From assembly GCA_017403825.1 (NCBI GenBank), contig JAFRDO010000043.1, forward strand, positions 1-64,000: a stretch of 64,000 nucleotides of DNA, written 5' to 3'. Position numbers and translations under genes: made by a program. The notes below the pieces were generated by a model. It saw only the letters and a list, made by a program, of their open reading frames with translations. It had not been told where the DNA came from and searched no databases. Origin of the DNA: Kiritimatiellia bacterium (lineage in GTDB: Bacteria; Verrucomicrobiota; Kiritimatiellia; RFP12; UBA1067). Positions 52,747-63,132 of this stretch are shown here, one piece after another. Numbering within the stretch: position 1 is the first letter of the stretch; each line of letters begins with the position of its first letter.

Positions 52747-54828
52747 CTACTCCACTGCGATCGATCCGTCTTTCGCCGTCACCTTGATCTCAGCACCGGG
52801 CAGGTACTTGCCGGCAATGATGAGCTTCGCTATCGGGTTCTCGAGCTCGCGCTGTATGGCGCGCTTCACGGGCCGTGCGCCGAAGGCCGGGTCGTAGCCG
52901 TCCTTGGCAAGCTGCGCAAGCGCCGCGTCGTCCACGACTAGCGTGAAGTTCTGCTCGGCAAGCCGCTTCGAGAAGTCCTTGAGCTGAAGCTTGACGATTT
53001 CCGCGATCTGCTTCTCGTTCAGCGAGTCAAACTCGAGTATCTCGTCAAGCCTGTTCAGGAACTCCGGGCGGAAGATGTCCTTCAGCGCGTCACGCGGCGC
53101 ATTGGAGGTCATGATGATCACAGTGTTCTTGAACGACACGGTGCGCCCGTGGCTGTCGGTAAGCCGCCCGTCATCCAGCACCTGCAGAAGCACGTTGAAG
53201 ACGTCAGGGGGCGCCTTCTCGATCTCGTCTAGAAGGACGACGGAGAACTGCTTGCGCCGGACGGCCTCGGTGAGCTGACCGCCCTCGTCGAAGCCGACGT
53301 ATCCGGGCGGCGCGCCCACGAGGCGCGACACCGCGAACTTTTCCATGTACTCCGACATGTCGAGGCGCACCATCGCGTTCTCGTCGTCGAAAAGCTCCTG
53401 CGCGAGCGCCTTCGCGAGCTCCGTCTTGCCGACGCCGGTCGGCCCGAGGAAGAGGAACGCCCCGACCGGGCGGTTGCGGTTCTTGATGCCTGCGCGCGAG
53501 CGCAGCACCGCGTCCGCCACTGCGTCGACGGCCTTGTCCTGCCCGATCACGCGCTCGTGCAGTATCGAGGCGAGCCGCATCAGCTTCTCGCGCTCGCCCT
53601 CTACGAGCTTCGTTACGGGAATGCCGCTCCAGCGCGAAACGACCTCGGCTATCTCGTCCGCAGTCACCTCCTCGCGCAGCAGCGTCGTGCCCGACTTCGA
53701 CCGAAGCGCGTCCTCATGCTCCTTAAGGCGCTTCTCAAGCGTCGGAATGTCGCCGTACTTCAGCCGCGCGGCCTCGTTGTAGTTGCCTTCCGTCTCGGCG
53801 CGCTCGGCGCGCGTCCTCAGCTCCTGCAGCTGGGTGCGGACCTTACGCACCTCTTCAAGGTCGGCCTTCTCGCGCTTCCACTGCGCGGTCATCGCGTCCG
53901 ACTTCTCCTTGAGGCCCTTCAGCTCTGCCTGCAGCTCCTCGAGACGCTTCTTCGAGTTTTCGTCCTTCTCCTTCTTGAGAGCGATCTCCTCGATCTCAAG
54001 GCGGCGCACGTGACGGGAAATCTCGTCCAGCTCCTGCGGACAGGAGTCCATCTCGGTGCGGATCCTTGCGCACGCCTCGTCAAGGAGGTCGATGGCCTTG
54101 TCCGGCAGGAAGCGGTCCTGTATGTAGCGCGACGAGAGCGTGACGGCGCTCACGAGCGCCTCGTCTCGTATGTGGACGTTATGGTACTTCTCGAACCGCT
54201 CCTTGATGCCGCGCAAGATGGAAATCGCGTCCTCCTCGCTCGGCGCATCGATCTGAACCGGCTGGAAGCGCCGTTCGAGCGCCTTGTCGGACTCCATGTA
54301 CTTGCGGTATTCGTCAAGTGTCGTCGCGCCTACGCAGTGCAGTTCCCCGCGCGCCAGTAGCGGTTTCAGCATGTTACCGGCGTCGGACGAGCCTTCCGTC
54401 TTGCCGGCGCCAACGATAGTGTGAATCTCGTCAATGAAAAGGATTATCTTCCCTTCCGACTCCTTAATCTTCTTAAGAACGGCCTTCAGTCGCTCCTCGA
54501 ACTGGCCGCGGTACATCGCGCCCGCCATAAGGGCCGTCATGTCCAGCGCAAAGACCGTGCGGTCCTTCAGCCCCTCCGGCACGTCGCCGCGCACGATCCG
54601 CTGCGCAAGGCCCTCGACTATGGCCGTCTTGCCGACGCCCGGCTCGCCGATTAGGACCGGATTGTTCTTCGTCTTGCGCGAAAGGATGCGGATTACGTCG
54701 CGAATCTCGGTGTCTCGGCCGATCACGGGGTCGAGTTTGCCCGTCCGCGCAAGCGCGGTCAGGTCGGTGCCATACTTCTCCAGGCAGTTCTCGTTGTTGT
54801 CTTCAGGCGGTGTGTAGCTTGCATTCAT
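52747..54828 (-). CDS. clpB: ClpB disaggregase lacking the N-terminal domain
   Basis: An AAA+ ATP-dependent disaggregase that rescues aggregated proteins with DnaK. Its 693 residues hold AAA-1 (Walker A GEPGVGKT at 61-68, [10 protein letters not shown]), the coiled-coil middle domain, and AAA-2 ([28 protein letters not shown]). Full-length ClpB has about 855 residues. The N-terminal substrate-binding domain (about 145 residues) is absent: the protein begins [20 protein letters not shown], which aligns just before AAA-1. GGAGGTT lies upstream of this ATG, so it is the true start, not a broken gene. It resembles the short ClpB isoform made from an internal start in E. coli. Confidence 0.93.
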   Translation of the reverse strand: MNASYTPPEDNNENCLEKYGTDLTALARTGKLDPVIGRDTEIRDVIRILSRKTKNNPVLIGEPGVGKTAIVEGLAQRIVRGDVPEGLKDRTVFALDMTALMAGAMYRGQFEERLKAVLKKIKESEGKIILFIDEIHTIVGAGKTEGSSDAGNMLKPLLARGELHCVGATTLDEYRKYMESDKALERRFQPVQIDAPSEEDAISILRGIKERFEKYHNVHIRDEALVSAVTLSSRYIQDRFLPDKAIDLLDEACARIRTEMDSCPQELDEISRHVRRLEIEEIALKKEKDENSKKRLEELQAELKGLKEKSDAMTAQWKREKADLEEVRKVRTQLQELRTRAERAETEGNYNEAARLKYGDIPTLEKRLKEHEDALRSKSGTTLLREEVTADEIAEVVSRWSGIPVTKLVEGEREKLMRLASILHERVIGQDKAVDAVADAVLRSRAGIKNRNRPVGAFLFLGPTGVGKTELAKALAQELFDDENAMVRLDMSEYMEKFAVSRLVGAPPGYVGFDEGGQLTEAVRRKQFSVVLLDEIEKAPPDVFNVLLQVLDDGRLTDSHGRTVSFKNTVIIMTSNAPRDALKDIFRPEFLNRLDEILEFDSLNEKQIAEIVKLQLKDFSKRLAEQNFTLVVDDAALAQLAKDGYDPAFGARPVKRAIQRELENPIAKLIIAGKYLPGAEIKVTAKDGSIAVE

Positions 54829-54887
54829 GGTCTGAACCTCCAATAAAGGCAAGCAGACTTCGTGCCACCGCAAAAACGACGAGCAAA

Positions 54888-54906
54888 GCGGGACAACCTG
54901 TCCCGC
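54888..54906 (-). promoter_or_regulatory. Perfect hairpin in the clpB leader
   Basis: An 8-bp inverted repeat, GCGGGACA/TGTCCCGC with a 3-nt loop, lies 60-78 nt upstream of the clpB ATG. It is not CIRCE and has no T-run, so it may be an operator or a leader RNA hairpin. Confidence 0.4.
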
Positions 54907-54990
54907 CTAGCGACAAAACGCCGCTAAAACCGTCCGGCAGAGTGCCAAACGCAAACATTTTGCATAAGAAATGCAACATGAACGACTTTA

Positions 54991-54999
54991 TGATATAAT
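54991..54999 (+). promoter_or_regulatory. Extended -10 promoter of recC
   Basis: TGATATAAT, 55 nt before the recC ATG. The leader has GAGGAC upstream of the start. It lies in the 226-bp divergent clpB/recC gap; no clear clpB promoter was seen there. Confidence 0.55.
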
Positions 55000-55054
55000 G
55001 AAGGCATCTAACGAGAGAAGAAAGGCATAGTGAAGGAACGAAGAGGACAATCAG

Positions 55055-58000
55055 ATGAACGGTTCGTTGAAAGTTCGCTGGGGAGACAGGCTGGAGGCGA
55101 TGGCCAACCGTCTGTTCGATGAATGGGATGCATCGCCGGAAAAAGACCCATTCTCCCGCATCTGCATCGTCGTAGGCGACATGGCTACGCGCAGTTGGCT
55201 GCAAAGGCACTTCCTGTTGCACCGCAAGGCCGGGACGCGACGCATCCTCGCAAACATCGACTTCAAGCCGCTCGCCGAGTTCGTGAACGACTGGCTGTCG
55301 GCCGAGACTCACGGACAGAACGGCACGCATCGCCGTCCTGCCGAGCATCCGTACTCGAAAGGCGTGCTCGCCTGGCGCATCAATGCCATACTGAAGGCGG
55401 AGGTCAAAAACCCGGACCTCGCCGTTCCGCAAAAGTACATCGCGCGGGCGAACAGCCGGGTGGCAGACCGGCGTCGCTTCGAACTCGCAACGCGTCTCGC
55501 CGAGCTTTTCGACGGTTACCTCGAAAACAGGTACCAAATGCTGGCCAACTGGGAGGCGGGGAAAATGCCTTCCGGCGAAGAACGCTGGCAGGCCGCGCTG
55601 TACCGCCTGCTGGTCCGCGAGACGCCGGACACCTACACGCGCGACTACGCGCACGCTTTGGCGGAGAACGCCGACCCGTCCGTCGCGTTCGGCAACGGCT
55701 TTCCTCGTTACGCGGCCATTCATGTGTTCGACGTAGCCGCCGCGCCCTGGCCACATCTGCTGATGCTGCAAAAGATCTCAAAGGCAATCCCTACGACATT
55801 CTGGACCTTTAACCCGTCGCGTGCCTACTGGCTTGACGACCCCAACCTAAAAACGGCAAAGCGCGAGTCTGTCCGCAAGCTGCTCGAGGCGCTGCAGAAA
55901 GGCGAGACACCGCCAGAACCGAGGCTTGAAAACTCGTTCGAGACGCCCGACGCCCGGCTCCTTGGCGCACTGGCGGGCGGAACACGCGGCGTCCTTTCGG
56001 CCGAACTGGACCTCACGGAAGGAGACTGCGACTGGGTCGGAGACGAGAACGAGGAAACTTTCGCTGCGCTCGCCAGCATCGTCCCGGAGGTTCACGTGTG
56101 CCATTCGCCACGTCGCGAACTGGAGGCAGCCCGCGACGCTCTGCACAGGTTCTTCGACGAAACGCCGGACGCGCGTCCTTCCGACGCCATCGTCCTCTGT
56201 GCCGACTGGGGGACGTATTCGCCTCTTGTGGAATCGGTGTTCAACACCGGCGGCGAAGGCGGAATCCCATTCTCGCTGGACGGAGGAGTGCAGGAGGAGA
56301 CGCCGATATCACATTCTCTCGGCGCTCTCTTCGATTTCCGCACGAACCGGTTCGAGGTGAACGCCGTGTTCGCGCTCCTGGGCGTCCCGGCGATCCGCGA
56401 CCGCTTCGGCATCGACGCCGACGGACTCTCCGTGCTACGCGAAATGGTGCGCAATAACAACATACACTGGGGATACGACGATGCCGATGTGGACGCCATG
56501 CTTGGCATCGAGAGCGCACACGAGACACACCCCTTCACCTGGCGCCGCGGACTGGATCGTTTCATCGCGGACGCACTGCTTGGCCAACGCGACAACGAGG
56601 ACGAACTCGTCGACGTCGGGCGGCTCGGCAGGCTTCTGCCCTGCGGCCACGTTGAGGCCGAACGGGCGAGGCTCATTGGCGCACTGGCGAAGTTTGTCGA
56701 CACGCTTGCGCAACTGCGGACGTTCCTGCAGGCGCCGCACTCTATCGAGGAATGGCGAGACGGTCTCCTGCATGCAGTTGACGACTTCTACCTTGACGTG
56801 GATTCAGTGAGCGACGAGCTTGCCGGGCTGCGCCACGCCATCGTCTCCGCCTCGAACGACGCGTTGATCGCCTGTTCGACGAGCAAATCCACAAGCCGCA
56901 GCGACCCTGTGCCGGGCGACGTGATGTGCGCAGCGATCCTCGAAGCCGTCAAGTCCGGCATGCGGCGCGTGTCGTCTGCGGGCGATGCGGTCCGTTTCGC
57001 TCCGTTGGGGAACGGCACCGCTGTGCCGGCGCGGTTCGTTTGGATATGCGGACTGAACGACGGCACGTTCCCGAGGACGGAACGGCGCGCGTCGTTCGAC
57101 CTTATCGGACGCCATCCGACGCTGTTCGACGTGACGCCTCGCGACAAGGACACCGGCGCGCTTTTGAAAGCGGCGCTCGGCGCGCGGGACCGCCTGTCGC
57201 TGAGCTACATCGGACGGGACATTCGTTCCAACGAAGAAGTGCCGGCGGCCGTGCCGTTGATCGACCTGATCGAGTGGTTCAAGGGGACGGGGCGGGACGT
57301 CAAGACCTACCGTCACCCGCTTCAGGCCTACAGTCCGCGCTACTTTATGGAAGGAGAAAAACTGCCGCCGAGCTATTCCGCCGCGAACCACGATGCTGCC
57401 GTGGCGCTGCTGCGGGACTCGCCGGAGGACAATGACGATCTGTTTTCCGCAATCCCGTTCCCGTTGTCGGAGTCCGGCAAGACCGTCATCGATCTCAATG
57501 ACCTGGTGGCGTTCTATTCACGGCCCAACTACTTCCTTGCGTCAAGGAGGCTTGGCGTTCGTCTCTCAAAGCCAAAATACGACATTCTGGACGACGACGA
57601 TGCTCTCGAGACGTCAATCGACGGAAATTTCCAAGATGCCGTACTTCTCGGGAAGAAAGAGTTTGACGACCCGGCAATCTTTGCGGAATCCGAGCGAATG
57701 GTTGAATCCGGCTACGCGGCCAACGCAGACCAGGCCAGCGCTGCGCTCAAGACCGTATTGTCCGACGAAGCAATAAAAGAATTCCAGTCTAAAACTATAG
57801 AATTCGCAAAGACTTCAGAAGAACAGCGGAAGTTAGGCTGTCCAAACCATCCAGTTGCACAGGGAATAAGGGCGTTTGAGGCCGCGGAGCCGGTAAGATT
57901 TGCCGTAGAATTGTCTGTCGAAAAGTACCAAAAGCCTACCGAGGTGGCCGTCGTAGGGAGCCAGCTTCCTACGGTCAAACTCGTCAACGGCAACGGGGAC

Positions 58001-58336
58001 CCGATTCAGTATTCGTTTGTCTACAAAGAAAAACTCTGGCCGTCCGACTGGTTTGCAATCTGGATCCGCCATCTGGTCCGTCAGACAACGGAGGGCGGTG
58101 AAGGTTGCGCGACTGCCGTCGTCTCCCCAGAATGGAAACATGTGAAGGTTCTCTGCCCTGTTCCTGCCGATGAGGCCGAGGAACGACTCGCCAAGATTGT
58201 GACGCTCGCCACAAAGCCAATGCCAGTGGACCTTGAAAAGGCCCGCGGAGTCGACGAACTCCCCGAAGAACTTGCGACTGCGGCTGACTACAGCGCTTTC
58301 CTCAAGTACAAGGGACAGAGGTCAAAGAAGAAATAG
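55055..58336 (+). CDS. recC: Exodeoxyribonuclease V subunit gamma (RecC)
   Basis: The RecC subunit of RecBCD, which splits the DNA ends and reads Chi, 1,093 residues. Motifs: the N-terminal inactive helicase half (FSRICIVVGDMATRSWLQ), VHVCHSPRRELEAARDALHRFF (the HSPRRE-type motif of RecC), and VRFAPLGNGTAVPARFVWICGLNDGTFPR, which aligns with the GxNDGxYPR motif. The C-terminal nuclease-like domain is present but lacks a clear active site, as expected for RecC. The length is close to E. coli RecC (1,122). recB follows after 10 nt. Confidence 0.88.
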   Translation: MNGSLKVRWGDRLEAMANRLFDEWDASPEKDPFSRICIVVGDMATRSWLQRHFLLHRKAGTRRILANIDFKPLAEFVNDWLSAETHGQNGTHRRPAEHPYSKGVLAWRINAILKAEVKNPDLAVPQKYIARANSRVADRRRFELATRLAELFDGYLENRYQMLANWEAGKMPSGEERWQAALYRLLVRETPDTYTRDYAHALAENADPSVAFGNGFPRYAAIHVFDVAAAPWPHLLMLQKISKAIPTTFWTFNPSRAYWLDDPNLKTAKRESVRKLLEALQKGETPPEPRLENSFETPDARLLGALAGGTRGVLSAELDLTEGDCDWVGDENEETFAALASIVPEVHVCHSPRRELEAARDALHRFFDETPDARPSDAIVLCADWGTYSPLVESVFNTGGEGGIPFSLDGGVQEETPISHSLGALFDFRTNRFEVNAVFALLGVPAIRDRFGIDADGLSVLREMVRNNNIHWGYDDADVDAMLGIESAHETHPFTWRRGLDRFIADALLGQRDNEDELVDVGRLGRLLPCGHVEAERARLIGALAKFVDTLAQLRTFLQAPHSIEEWRDGLLHAVDDFYLDVDSVSDELAGLRHAIVSASNDALIACSTSKSTSRSDPVPGDVMCAAILEAVKSGMRRVSSAGDAVRFAPLGNGTAVPARFVWICGLNDGTFPRTERRASFDLIGRHPTLFDVTPRDKDTGALLKAALGARDRLSLSYIGRDIRSNEEVPAAVPLIDLIEWFKGTGRDVKTYRHPLQAYSPRYFMEGEKLPPSYSAANHDAAVALLRDSPEDNDDLFSAIPFPLSESGKTVIDLNDLVAFYSRPNYFLASRRLGVRLSKPKYDILDDDDALETSIDGNFQDAVLLGKKEFDDPAIFAESERMVESGYAANADQASAALKTVLSDEAIKEFQSKTIEFAKTSEEQRKLGCPNHPVAQGIRAFEAAEPVRFAVELSVEKYQKPTEVAVVGSQLPTVKLVNGNGDPIQYSFVYKEKLWPSDWFAIWIRHLVRQTTEGGEGCATAVVSPEWKHVKVLCPVPADEAEERLAKIVTLATKPMPVDLEKARGVDELPEELATAADYSAFLKYKGQRSKKK

Positions 58337-58346
58337 GAGTCTTGCC

Positions 58347-61300
58347 ATGTGCATGTGTTTCAACGAACAGATATTTGACCCATCGTTCCCGATGGATGGG
58401 CCGCATCTCGTCGCGGCGTCCGCCGGCACCGGAAAAACCTACAACATCCAGAACATCTACGCGCGTCTCGTCGCGGAAAAGGGATTTCGCACGTCCCAGA
58501 TACAGGTAATGACCTTCACGGAAAAGGCCACGAAGGAACTGCGCGATCGCGTGCGCAAGGTCCTCGCCAACCTGTCCCTGCTGTTCGCAGGCCGCGAAGA
58601 CGAGATCCTGGATGGCGACGGCAAGAAAGACGAACATGAGATCGAACGCCTCAACAAATTGCGCGACTGTGCGCGGGCAACGATCGGAGGCGAATCCGCA
58701 GACGCAGTCGCGCGGGCACAGATCGAGCTCGCGCTCATGGAATTCGACCAGGCGGCAATCACCACCATTCACGGATTCTGCCATCGTGCGCTCGTGCGCT
58801 TCGCGTTCGAGACAAACAGCGCGTTCAAGAGCGAGTTCGCGGACACGAAGGCGCAGGATCTCGCGCGACGCGTCCGCGACTGGTGGCGTTGCAAACGCCA
58901 GGCCATCCCCGACGCGGTGAAGGACGGCGTGGACATCGGAACGCTACAGGCATATGTGACGGCACTGTCTGGGAAGACCGGCTGGGCCTTGGACACTGGC
59001 GACGACGACGATCCAAGAACGTTCACCCTCGCCCGCGCAAAGGAAATAGTCGCGGCATACGAGGCGGACCGTCCGGCGCGCACCACGCAGACCTACGACG
59101 ACCTTCTGCGCAGTCTGCGGGACGCTTTGCTAGACAAGGAGAAAGGACCAGCGCTGGCCGCATGCCTGAGGGATGAGTTCAAGGCCGCGCTCGTCGATGA
59201 ATTCCAAGACACCGATCCCGTCCAGTACGACATCTTCCGCCTCGTGTTCCTCGACCCCGCCATACGTCCCGCCCCGACACTCTTTTTCGTGGGCGACCCA
59301 AAGCAGGCCATCTATTCGTTCCGCGGCGGCGACATCTACACCTACAAGAAAGCCGTAACCGATCCGGCGGTCAAGGCGAGCACCTTTCACTTGGACCAGA
59401 ACTTCAGGTCGACGCCCCGCCTCATCGATGCAGTCAATGCATTGTTCATGGACAAGAAGAATGGCAATTCGTACGTCCGCACGTTCGGCGACGACGCAAT
59501 CGGTTATCCGAGCCCGCTGCGATCCTCCGACAAGGAACCACTGAAGTTGCCGGACGGAACGCCAGATCCGTCGCCATTCCGCATTGTCATGGCCAGAAAA
59601 GCAGGCGAGCGTTCTCAGGCCGTGATCGACACAGTCCTGACCGTCCTAGAAGAGCAGCGTGGAAGCGGCATTACGCCAAAGGACATTGCCATACTCACGA
59701 CATCAAACGACGCAGGGGCAGAATTTCGCAATGCGCTGCATGCAGTCAACGTGCCTGCCGTTCTGCAGAGAGCCGGCAATGTCTTTGCCGGGCAGATGGC
59801 GAACGATTTCCGCCAAGTGCTGATGGCGATGGCACAGGAGGGCGGGCGCGGACAGGTGCGCTCAGCCTTGCTGACAAGCTTATTCTCCCCCGACGAGGCC
59901 AAGCTTGAAGACGAGTCCTTCCTTGCAGACATGATAGGCTTCTTCAGCGAACTCAACCAAATCTGGCTCACGCGAGGGCTCAACGCCGCCCTGGCCGCGC
60001 TAGAGAACAACAAGGAATGCGACTTTCGGCGGAAACTGGCGGGGCGGCCGGACGGCGAACGCCTGCTGGCCGACCTGATGCAGATCATCGACCTTGCCGA
60101 CGCAGCCGTGAAGGAGCTTGGCCCGGCACCGGAAACGCTTGTCGATTGGCTCACCGAGCGGATCAACCAGTCGGGCGATGATGACAGCGAAAAGAACGCC
60201 GAGGAGTATGCGCGGCAGCTGGAGAGCGAAAACGATGCGCTCAAGATAATGACGATCCATGTCGCAAAGGGCCTTGAATTCCAGATTGTGATCGTGCCGA
60301 TGACAAAAGGCATGGACGTGGAACCTCCGTATTTCTACCATGACGCAAAAATGAATCTGCATGTTGCCGCAGATGACAAGGCGTGCGAAAAGGCAAAATC
60401 GGAGCATGATGCCGAACGCATGCGCCTATTGTACGTCGCGCTTACTCGCGCTACAAAGCGGACAGTCCTTGTGACGACAGCGCCGGACCCTGATTCTCCG
60501 CTTGGCCGCCTGCTGGAAAATGCGCGACACAACGGCGCGGGAGAGAATTCTACGGGCTCACCGATCGCTTGGACGGAGTACGAGCCGCCGGAACCGCCCT
60601 TGCCGCCGCATGGGGGTTCGCCTTCCGGCATAAAGGCAGAAGACCTTTCGTCCGCAAAGGTCCCACGTCCATATTCCACCCTTCCCACGAAGGGAAGTTA
60701 TTCTTCGCTCTCGCCGGGCGAACATGAGGTACGCGACGACGAGTTCGATTTCGATTCCACCGCCAGCGACAGCAAGAGCGAAAGCGCAGATGGCATCTTA
60801 GCCATGCCTGGCGGAACAAAAACCGGAACATGCTGGCATGACATTCTGGAGCGGCTGCCTTTTGACGCGGACGATGCAACGATCCTAACGGAAACGCGCC
60901 GGGCGTTGTCGGTCCATGGTCTGACCTCGTCAGCGAAAGATGCAGACAAAGACACTTCAGAAAACGACGCCAAGCTCGTCGCTGGAATGATCAAATCCAC
61001 CCTGGAATGTCCGCTCCACGCCCCCGACGGAACAACGTTCTCGCTGCGGGATATCGGCTGGCAAGATCGGTTTAGTGAATGGGAGTTCGACTTCTCCTCG
61101 GCTGCGTCCGCCTCCACTACGGCGGCAATTGCCGCAATTCTGCGCGAGGAATGGAGCGGCGACAAATCCAGGCAGGCTTTTCTGGACGCGCTCGAAGGAT
61201 GGAACCGCCACATTCCCAAAGGATTTCTCAAAGGGTTTCTTGATCTTGTTTTCAGGAAGAACGGCTACCACTACGTCGTAGACTGGAAGTCTAACAGCCT

Positions 61301-61574
61301 CACACGCCAAATTGCCGACTTCACTGAGACTGGCATTACGGCAGAAATGGCGACAGCCGGGTATTTCTTCCAGTACTTGCTGTATTCGGCGGTGCTCCAT
61401 CGGTTCCTGAAGGAGACTATGGGGGCGGATTATTCGTGGGAGCGGAATTTCGGCGGCGTTAGGTACTACTTTCTGCGCGGGATTCCGTCCAACGGCGAGA
61501 AGTCCGTCTTCTCGGACCGTCCGAGCGAGACGTTGCTGGACAAACTTTGCGCCGCATTGGGACTGGAGGGCTGA
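58347..61574 (+). CDS. recB: Exodeoxyribonuclease V subunit beta (RecB)
   Basis: The SF1 helicase-nuclease subunit of RecBCD, 1,075 residues. Walker A is AASAGTGKTYNI (24-31 inside it). Other helicase motifs are LVDEFQDTDPVQYDIF, FVGDPKQAIYSFRGGDI, MTIHVAKGLEFQIVIV and LLYVALTRATKR. The C-terminal nuclease keeps GFLDLVFRKNGYHYVVDWKSN, with both Asp and the Lys of the RecB nuclease site. The start at 58347 has TAGGAGT upstream. It is somewhat shorter than E. coli RecB (1,180). Confidence 0.95.
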   Translation: MCMCFNEQIFDPSFPMDGPHLVAASAGTGKTYNIQNIYARLVAEKGFRTSQIQVMTFTEKATKELRDRVRKVLANLSLLFAGREDEILDGDGKKDEHEIERLNKLRDCARATIGGESADAVARAQIELALMEFDQAAITTIHGFCHRALVRFAFETNSAFKSEFADTKAQDLARRVRDWWRCKRQAIPDAVKDGVDIGTLQAYVTALSGKTGWALDTGDDDDPRTFTLARAKEIVAAYEADRPARTTQTYDDLLRSLRDALLDKEKGPALAACLRDEFKAALVDEFQDTDPVQYDIFRLVFLDPAIRPAPTLFFVGDPKQAIYSFRGGDIYTYKKAVTDPAVKASTFHLDQNFRSTPRLIDAVNALFMDKKNGNSYVRTFGDDAIGYPSPLRSSDKEPLKLPDGTPDPSPFRIVMARKAGERSQAVIDTVLTVLEEQRGSGITPKDIAILTTSNDAGAEFRNALHAVNVPAVLQRAGNVFAGQMANDFRQVLMAMAQEGGRGQVRSALLTSLFSPDEAKLEDESFLADMIGFFSELNQIWLTRGLNAALAALENNKECDFRRKLAGRPDGERLLADLMQIIDLADAAVKELGPAPETLVDWLTERINQSGDDDSEKNAEEYARQLESENDALKIMTIHVAKGLEFQIVIVPMTKGMDVEPPYFYHDAKMNLHVAADDKACEKAKSEHDAERMRLLYVALTRATKRTVLVTTAPDPDSPLGRLLENARHNGAGENSTGSPIAWTEYEPPEPPLPPHGGSPSGIKAEDLSSAKVPRPYSTLPTKGSYSSLSPGEHEVRDDEFDFDSTASDSKSESADGILAMPGGTKTGTCWHDILERLPFDADDATILTETRRALSVHGLTSSAKDADKDTSENDAKLVAGMIKSTLECPLHAPDGTTFSLRDIGWQDRFSEWEFDFSSAASASTTAAIAAILREEWSGDKSRQAFLDALEGWNRHIPKGFLKGFLDLVFRKNGYHYVVDWKSNSLTRQIADFTETGITAEMATAGYFFQYLLYSAVLHRFLKETMGADYSWERNFGGVRYYFLRGIPSNGEKSVFSDRPSETLLDKLCAALGLEG

Positions 61575-61578
61575 CGAA

Positions 61579-63132
61579 ATGAAGAACGCAGTACGCGACT
61601 TTGTAAAAAGAATGTCCGGCGGAAACGAGGCCGTCGCCGAAATCTGCGCCTCGACAGTTGCCGATGTTGAAGAAGGCGACGTCTGCCGCCGTCTTAACGA
61701 AGATGAGAGCAAGCTTCTTTCGGAAGCGCCGGAAGCCGTTCGCCAGGTTGACGAGCAAACGCCGATCGGAGACGTGAATGTGCCGTTCGTAATGTGCGAG
61801 GGCCTCCTTTATACGCGGCGGAACTGGCAATACGAACGTAACGTAGCCGAACGGATCGGACGAATGGCGAAAAGTGTTCGTAAAAGCAAAGTGACGCTGC
61901 CCGACGGCGAGTTCTATGCGCAGCTGCGCGACGAGCAGAGAGACGCGGTCTTGGCGATGTGCAAATCTCAGTTCTCAATCCTTACCGGCGGGCCCGGAAC
62001 CGGCAAGACGCACACGATCGCGCGTGCGGTGCGGTACTTTCAAGAGACTAGCCCAGACCTGAGGCTTGCCTTGGCTGCACCGACGGGCAAAGCGGCCGCT
62101 CGAATGACGGAGTCCATGACAAAAGCCGGCGTTCAGGCTGCGCCGGCAACGACCATTCATACGTTGCTGGGATCAAACTACGACCTGGTGAGTTTCCGAC
62201 ATGACCGCAGCAATCCGCTGTCCGTCGATTGGCTGATCGTGGACGAGGCCAGCATGATCGGCCTGCCGCTCATGTCAAAGCTGCTTGACGCGCTGCCCGA
62301 CGAATGCCGACTGACGCTGGTAGGAGACGTCGACCAGCTGGCGTCCGTGGAACGCGGACACGTGTTCGGCGACCTCTGCCGCATGCCGGGCGTGTCGATC
62401 AGCAGACTCAGGGAGAGCACGCGCTTCCCGCCAGGCGGCGACATAGCACGCATCGCGGATGCGGTGAACGGAAACCGTCCGGACGAAGTGATGGAAATTC
62501 TGGGGGCGGGGGAAGGCGTCGTTTCGTATTCCGACCTCTCCGGACGGGCTTCTACGGCGCCTGCGACTTGGCCGGGGTTCGTGGAGACGTGCCAAAAAGG
62601 ATTTGCGGCGTTCGCCGCCTGCAAGGACGCAAAGTCTGCGCTTGAGAGATTGAACGATTTCCGTATCCTCTGCGCATTGCGCCAAGGCCCGTATGGAGTT
62701 GAGGATCTGAACGCGTTCATAAAGAAACTGATGGGGCGCAAATGCCCTGTGCCGATGATGATCACTCAGAACGACAATCTGCAGGGCGTCTCGAACGGAG
62801 ACGTTGGGGTGGTGCTGCCAGACGATCCGCGAAGCCTGTACCTGTCAACGGAAGGCGTGACGCGATCCATACGGCTGGAGCTTCTGCCCGCCAGGGAACT
62901 GGCGTTCGCGACGACGATCCACAAGGCGCAGGGATCGGAATTCGGCGACGTGGCGATTGTTCTGCCGCCCGGCGGCGACTCACCGATCCTGACGCGAGAG
63001 ATCCTATACACGGGCATTACCCGAACGAAAGGAACAGTACGCATCTATGCAGGCGAGGCCTCCGTAACCGCTTGTTGCCGAAACGCGGTAGAGCGAGTCA
63101 CCGGCCTGGTAAAGAGGAGAAAAGTAAAATGA
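61579..63132 (+). CDS. recD: Exodeoxyribonuclease V subunit alpha (RecD)
   Basis: The 5'-3' SF1B helicase subunit of RecBCD, 517 residues. The N-terminal domain (1-115) matches RecD. Walker A is GGPGTGKT (137-144), followed by AAPTGKAAARM, WLIVDEASMIGLPLM, and the C-terminal FATTIHKAQGSEFGDVAIVLP. It starts 4 nt after recB and overlaps the alcohol dehydrogenase gene by 4 nt (ATGA). Shorter than E. coli RecD (608). Confidence 0.93.
   Translation: MKNAVRDFVKRMSGGNEAVAEICASTVADVEEGDVCRRLNEDESKLLSEAPEAVRQVDEQTPIGDVNVPFVMCEGLLYTRRNWQYERNVAERIGRMAKSVRKSKVTLPDGEFYAQLRDEQRDAVLAMCKSQFSILTGGPGTGKTHTIARAVRYFQETSPDLRLALAAPTGKAAARMTESMTKAGVQAAPATTIHTLLGSNYDLVSFRHDRSNPLSVDWLIVDEASMIGLPLMSKLLDALPDECRLTLVGDVDQLASVERGHVFGDLCRMPGVSISRLRESTRFPPGGDIARIADAVNGNRPDEVMEILGAGEGVVSYSDLSGRASTAPATWPGFVETCQKGFAAFAACKDAKSALERLNDFRILCALRQGPYGVEDLNAFIKKLMGRKCPVPMMITQNDNLQGVSNGDVGVVLPDDPRSLYLSTEGVTRSIRLELLPARELAFATTIHKAQGSEFGDVAIVLPPGGDSPILTREILYTGITRTKGTVRIYAGEASVTACCRNAVERVTGLVKRRKVK

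Noticed and set aside
54888-54906. CIRCE heat-shock operator
   Set aside because: The palindrome sequence and loop length do not match TTAGCACTC-N9-GAGTGCTAA.
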